From positions 186,001 through 250,000 of the forward strand of contig CAZQMB010000001.1 of assembly GCA_964594365.1 (NCBI GenBank): a DNA stretch of 64,000 nucleotides, read 5' to 3'. The notes beneath the pieces were generated by a model. It ran no database searches, was not told the DNA's origin, and was given only the letters and a program-made list of their open reading frames with translations. The position numbers and the translations under genes are program-made. Origin of the DNA: CAIUSP01 sp964594365 (lineage in GTDB: Bacteria > Actinomycetota > Thermoleophilia > Solirubrobacterales > 70-9). This document shows, in pieces, positions 60,521-64,000 of this stretch (the stretch's first letter is position 1; each line of letters starts with the position of its first letter).

Positions 60521-62686
60521 CTACGCCCTGCCGCCGGGGTTCGCGGTCGAACCGCTCGCCTCCCTGGCAGCCTTTGCGGCCTTGGCGACCTCAGCCCGCT
60601 GCCTGGACGAACTCGTCGGCCAGACCGCGAACAGCGCTCCACCGACTACGAAGATCCCGCCGATCCAGACCCAGATCACGAGGGGATCCCAGATCACCCG
60701 GAAGGTCGCGGCGGGTGGATCGGCAGCGTACGCATCGGCGATTGCGACGATGGCGATCCCCTGAGCGACCGGTCCTGCATCGGCAAGAGCCCTGTTACCC
60801 GCCTCGACGTCCTTCTCGATCGGGGCGAGATCCGGCTGGAATGCGGTCCAGAGATCCCCTGTGCCCGAGGTGCGCAGGCCGACTTCGCTGGTGGCCTCGC
60901 CCTCGAAGTACCGCCCGATCGGACCCGCCGACGGATCTTGAGTCGGGTAGTACTGGCGTGCCGGCGTGAGCGTGCCGATCCGCTCGCCGTCTTTCGAGAC
61001 TGCGAGCCGGGCGTTGAACGCGATCCGCTCGTTGTTGGGGTCGACCACGAGCTTCTCGTAGGAGAGCGTGTAGTCGTCGACCTTGCCGGACTGGCCCGGT
61101 ACGAGGCGCAGATCTTCCTTGGTCTGGAAGCTGGACGAGGCGGTGACGGCGATGAGCAGGACCACTATCCCGAAGTGAGCCGTGTATCCGCCATACCTCC
61201 GCCGGTTGCGTGCCATCGCGCTGCCGAGCGCCACCGGTAACGACTCTCCCGTGAGCGCCCTCCGGGTGATCGCCGCGCGGGCGAACTCCTGTGCGAGAGC
61301 GACAAAGGTGAATGCCGCGAAACCGAACAGGAACAACGCCCACGGACTGGAGGGAACATCGGTGAATATCGCGAGTGAGACGACCGTCAGAGCCGCGAGT
61401 GCGACCGGCCAGGCCAACACCCTCAGCGCGGCCGAGCCGCTCAGCTGACCCCAGGCGAACAGAGGGCCGATGCCCGTGAACAGGACGAGCAACACTCCGA
61501 GAGGGGCTACGTAGTCGGCGAACCACGGCGCGGCGAGCGAGGAACTGACTCCCGTCACAGCCTCGGAGATCAAGGGGAAGAACGTACCCCAGAAGATCAC
61601 CGCAGTGAGTCCAACCAACAGGAGGTTGTTGATCAGGAATATCGCCTCACGTGACAGTGGAGAGCTGATGCGCCTCTCCGGTTGCAGGTCTTTGCGCCGT
61701 GACCAGATCAGCAGCGTCGATCCGAGGGAGGTGATCCCGATCAGTACCAGCAGAGGCCCGCCGACCGTCGAGGCGCCGAAGGCGTGAATCGATTGCAGTA
61801 CTCCCGAGCGGACCAGGAAGGTGCCGATCAGGCAGAAGACGAAGGTCGCGGTGACCAACCCCGTATTCCAGATCTTCAGCATGCCGCGGCGCTCCTGGAC
61901 CTGGATTCCGTGCAAGAAGGCGGTGCCCAACAGCCACGGCATCAGCGCCGCGTTCTCCACCGGATCCCATCCCCAGTAGCCACCCCAGCCCAACTCCTCG
62001 TATGACCATCTAGCTCCCAGCAACAAGCCGATCCCGAGGAATATCCAGGCCACCAGAGCAAAGCGTCTCGTCGACCGGATCCAGGTCGTGTCGAGCCTCC
62101 GGGTGATCAGAGCACCGATCGCGAAGGCGAAGGGGATCGAGAACAACACGTAACCGGAGTAGATCATCGGAGGGTGCATCGCCATGTATGGGTTACGGAG
62201 GAGCGGGGTCAATCCCGCGCCCTCGACCGGAACCGGATCGAGCCGGACGAACGGCGAGACCGAGAACAGCATCAGGCCACAGAAGAATGCAGCCAGTCCC
62301 ATCAAGACCGCGGTGGCCCACGGTGCCACCTGGCGCTGTGAGTTACGTGTCAAGTAGAGGACCGCGGACGAGCCGATAGAGAGAACGAACGCCCAGAGGA
62401 GCAGCGAGCCCTCCTGGCTGGACCACATCGCGGTCATCTTGTAGAAGACCGGCGTGGTGGTGGAGGAATGCTCGGCCACGGTCTGGAATGCGAAATCGTT
62501 GCGCAGGAATGCGACCTCCAAGACCAGGAAGCAGATCACCATCAACCCCATGAATCCGTAGACGGCGAGGCGAGACGAGTCGACCCAGCGTCGTTCCCTG
62601 CGAACGGCGCCGTAGATCGCCGACCCGATCGCATAGAGCGTGGTCAGGAAGCCAACGGCGAGCGCCGCGGTGCCGAGGGAGGTCAT
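60521..62686 (-). CDS. ccmF: Cytochrome c heme lyase CcmF
   Basis: The 721-residue protein has about 15 membrane helices. The WGGYWGWDPVENAALMPWL tryptophan-rich (WWD) heme-handling motif lies near residue 245. A large extracytoplasmic domain near the C-terminus includes KLVVDPNNERIAFNARLAVSKDGERIGTL and FQTKEDLRLVPG. CcmF ligates heme delivered by CcmE to apocytochrome c. The operon order is ccmE-ccmF-ccmI-like-secG. CcmABCD and CcmGH genes are not in the window. Confidence 0.95.
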   Translation of the reverse strand: MTSLGTAALAVGFLTTLYAIGSAIYGAVRRERRWVDSSRLAVYGFMGLMVICFLVLEVAFLRNDFAFQTVAEHSSTTTPVFYKMTAMWSSQEGSLLLWAFVLSIGSSAVLYLTRNSQRQVAPWATAVLMGLAAFFCGLMLFSVSPFVRLDPVPVEGAGLTPLLRNPYMAMHPPMIYSGYVLFSIPFAFAIGALITRRLDTTWIRSTRRFALVAWIFLGIGLLLGARWSYEELGWGGYWGWDPVENAALMPWLLGTAFLHGIQVQERRGMLKIWNTGLVTATFVFCLIGTFLVRSGVLQSIHAFGASTVGGPLLVLIGITSLGSTLLIWSRRKDLQPERRISSPLSREAIFLINNLLLVGLTAVIFWGTFFPLISEAVTGVSSSLAAPWFADYVAPLGVLLVLFTGIGPLFAWGQLSGSAALRVLAWPVALAALTVVSLAIFTDVPSSPWALFLFGFAAFTFVALAQEFARAAITRRALTGESLPVALGSAMARNRRRYGGYTAHFGIVVLLIAVTASSSFQTKEDLRLVPGQSGKVDDYTLSYEKLVVDPNNERIAFNARLAVSKDGERIGTLTPARQYYPTQDPSAGPIGRYFEGEATSEVGLRTSGTGDLWTAFQPDLAPIEKDVEAGNRALADAGPVAQGIAIVAIADAYAADPPAATFRVIWDPLVIWVWIGGIFVVGGALFAVWPTSSSRQRAEVAKAAKAAREASGSTANPGGRA

Positions 62687-62729
62687 CTACCCGGGGTCCT
62701 CAGTGGCCCCGGCAGCTGCCGGGGACGAA

Positions 62730-63128
62730 TCAAGACTTCTCCTCTGCGGTGAACTTGGAGGGACACTTGGTGACCAGACTGTCCCTCTCGGCGACGAAGA
62801 CCCCTCCTTCGAGGGATCCGGTGACGATGACCTCTCGGCCCTCGCGGAATGCATCCGGGATGGTCCCCGAGTAGGCAACCGGCAGATTCTCGGTCCCCTC
62901 TCGATCCCTGATCCTGAAGCTCAGATCCTCTCCCCGGCGGACAACGGTGTCGTTCACGACCTTCCCGGTGAGCTCGTAGGTGCTTCCCGAGGTGGAGCCG
63001 ATGATCTCGGAAGGCTCGCGAGCCTCGGTCGAGGCGCTGAACGAGGTGTAGACGAGCCCCGCAGCCAACAAGACGGCCACCGAGAGCGATACGACGAGGC
63101 GAATCTTTCTCTTTCGCGAGGGGTCCAT
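62730..63128 (-). CDS. ccmE: Heme chaperone CcmE with a CxxxF heme-binding motif
   Basis: The 132-residue protein has an N-terminal membrane anchor (about residues 10-28) and an OB-fold domain (YELTGKVVNDTVVRRGEDLSFRIRD, IPDAFREGREVIVTGSLEGGVFVAE). The heme-attachment motif at the end reads C122-P-S-K-F126, where classical CcmE has HxxxY and the known variant has CxxxY. This indicates the cysteine-type system with a Phe replacing the axial Tyr. It is the first gene of the operon, 43 bp before ccmF. Confidence 0.92.
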   Translation of the reverse strand: MDPSRKRKIRLVVSLSVAVLLAAGLVYTSFSASTEAREPSEIIGSTSGSTYELTGKVVNDTVVRRGEDLSFRIRDREGTENLPVAYSGTIPDAFREGREVIVTGSLEGGVFVAERDSLVTKCPSKFTAEEKS

Positions 63129-63184
63129 GGGTTGATCTGGATTATCGCAACCTCGCCTCCTCTACTGCGCCTCAAGCAGGATTC

Positions 63185-63940
63185 GTGGTCGGTTTTCGGG
63201 TCCTGGAGGGCAATAGATGGCAAACTGAACCCATCGGCTCACAGTCCAAGATCCTCTTGATCACCGGCGCGTCATCGGGCATCGGAGCGGAGACCGCACG
63301 ACGCGCGGTGGCCGAAGGCTGGCGTGTCGTCCTCGGCGCCCGGCGCGAAGACAGGCTGGAGCGACTCGCCAGCGATCTCGGCGGAGAGGAGAAGGCAGTC
63401 GCCCGGCGCTGCGACGTGACCGACTGGGACGACCAGCAGGCCCTGGTGGCTGCAGGGATCGAGGCCTTCGGCCGAATCGATGCGGTGTTCGCCAACGCAG
63501 GTTTCGGTGCCAAGAGAGGATTCCTCGAGGAATCCATAGAGCACTGGCGCGAGATGGTCCTCACCAACGTGTACGGGGCCGCTCTGACCATCCGTGCGTC
63601 CCTGCCGACTCTGCTCGAACAGGACTCCGGGCACTTCCTGATCACCGGCTCGGTGGCCGGACGGGTTGCACTGCCGGGTTCGCTCTATTCATCGACCAAG
63701 TGGGCAGTCTCCGGAATGGGAGAGTCGCTCCGGTCGGAGTTGCGGCAGATGCATCAGAACAGCTCGATCAAGGTGACCCTGATCGAGCCCGGAATGGTCG
63801 ACACGGAGTTCTTCGAGAACAAGCCGAAGAACGCCTTGAGCGATACGGATATCGCGAACGCGTGTCTATACGCGCTGAGCCAGCCCGAGGGAGTAGACGT
63901 GAACGAGATACTCGTGCGGCCCTCACATCAGCCGATCTAA
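63185..63940 (+). CDS. Short-chain dehydrogenase/reductase (YdfG-like)
   Basis: The 251-residue classical SDR has ILLITGASSGIGAETARRA (cofactor loop TGASSGIG), LGARREDR (Arg after strand 2, favouring NADPH), ANAG, ITGSVAG and YSSTK. It resembles YdfG-type serine/3-hydroxy acid dehydrogenases. The start is uncertain: GTG 63185 gives about 20 extra residues before the conserved core. The stop TAA shares its last base with the predicted 3' end of a tRNA-Gly gene on the opposite strand. Confidence 0.87.
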   Translation: MVGFRVLEGNRWQTEPIGSQSKILLITGASSGIGAETARRAVAEGWRVVLGARREDRLERLASDLGGEEKAVARRCDVTDWDDQQALVAAGIEAFGRIDAVFANAGFGAKRGFLEESIEHWREMVLTNVYGAALTIRASLPTLLEQDSGHFLITGSVAGRVALPGSLYSSTKWAVSGMGESLRSELRQMHQNSSIKVTLIEPGMVDTEFFENKPKNALSDTDIANACLYALSQPEGVDVNEILVRPSHQPI

Positions 63941-64000
63941 GCGGACGACGGGACTCGAACCCGCTACCTCGAGCTTGGGAAGCTCGCGCTCTACCAGGTG
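63940..64000 (-). tRNA. tRNA-Gly (CCC), partial
   Basis: The visible 3' 61 nt have the T-arm with TTCGAGT and the 3' acceptor strand CGTCCGC. The anticodon stem CGAGC/GCTCG encloses loop TTCCCAA, giving anticodon CCC. The D-arm is partly visible and the 5' acceptor strand lies beyond the right edge. Confidence 0.9.

Overview
The window is about 64 kb of GC-rich, gene-dense chromosome with short intergenic gaps and many 4-bp start/stop overlaps. I see no insertion sequence, phage gene, integrase or CRISPR array. The gene content points to an actinobacterium from a deep branch, possibly Thermoleophilia (Solirubrobacterales-like). The evidence is multi-gene mce operons, a fused FO synthase with a full coenzyme F420 locus, DivIVA, LexA with CGAAC-N4-GTTCG boxes, an actinobacterial-style ethylmalonyl-CoA gene set, and a c-di-AMP riboswitch ahead of an RlpA-like protein. 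The class assignment is inference; no rRNA is present to confirm it.

Layout. 1-5.2 kb: a minus-strand operon of four Mce/MlaD genes, the last running off the left edge. 5.4-10.2 kb: seven tRNA genes interspersed with acetolactate decarboxylase, a secreted sulfatase, a small membrane protein and a SRAP/HMCES protein. 10.2-17.7 kb: a degenerate membrane M28-like protein and acetoacetyl-CoA synthetase on the plus strand, facing a minus-strand operon of SDR, HMG-CoA lyase, NTF2-like protein, DivIVA and acyl-CoA carboxylase beta subunit. 17.7-23.2 kb: the F420 locus (npdG, cofD, cofC, cofE and convergent fbiC). 23.2-30.2 kb: aquaporin, orphan solute-binding lipoprotein, two small unknowns, Nramp transporter, YgfZ, a small lipoprotein and a coiled-coil protein with a PD-(D/E)XK-like core.

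30.2-44.6 kb holds the main metabolic theme, the ethylmalonyl-CoA pathway: crotonyl-CoA carboxylase/reductase, ethylmalonyl-CoA mutase, a MaoC-type mesaconyl-CoA hydratase candidate, a methylsuccinyl-CoA dehydrogenase candidate and malyl-CoA lyase. They are interspersed with ClpS, an RTX-repeat protein, a GH15 hydrolase and an MMPL transporter. Three uncharacterised small proteins sit tightly beside pathway genes. 44.6-54.5 kb: GTP-type PEP carboxykinase faces away from a plus-strand run of a divergent SucC/SucD-like acyl-CoA ligase pair, a FixX-like ferredoxin, an acyl-CoA synthetase, an MFS transporter, a YyaL/DUF255 protein and a ZIP transporter. 54.5-64 kb: glutamine synthetase, a cysteine-free CMD-family protein, riboswitch-controlled RlpA-like protein, rnpB, lexA with two SOS boxes, secG, part of a System I cytochrome c maturation set (ccmI-like, ccmF, ccmE), an SDR and a partial tRNA-Gly.

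How it fits together (inference). Acetoacetate or leucine-derived HMG-CoA can be converted to acetoacetyl-CoA and acetyl-CoA. The ethylmalonyl-CoA route then assimilates these C2/C4 units to glyoxylate, propionyl-CoA and C4 acids, and PEP carboxykinase and the CoA ligases connect this to gluconeogenesis. No isocitrate lyase or malate synthase is visible in the window.
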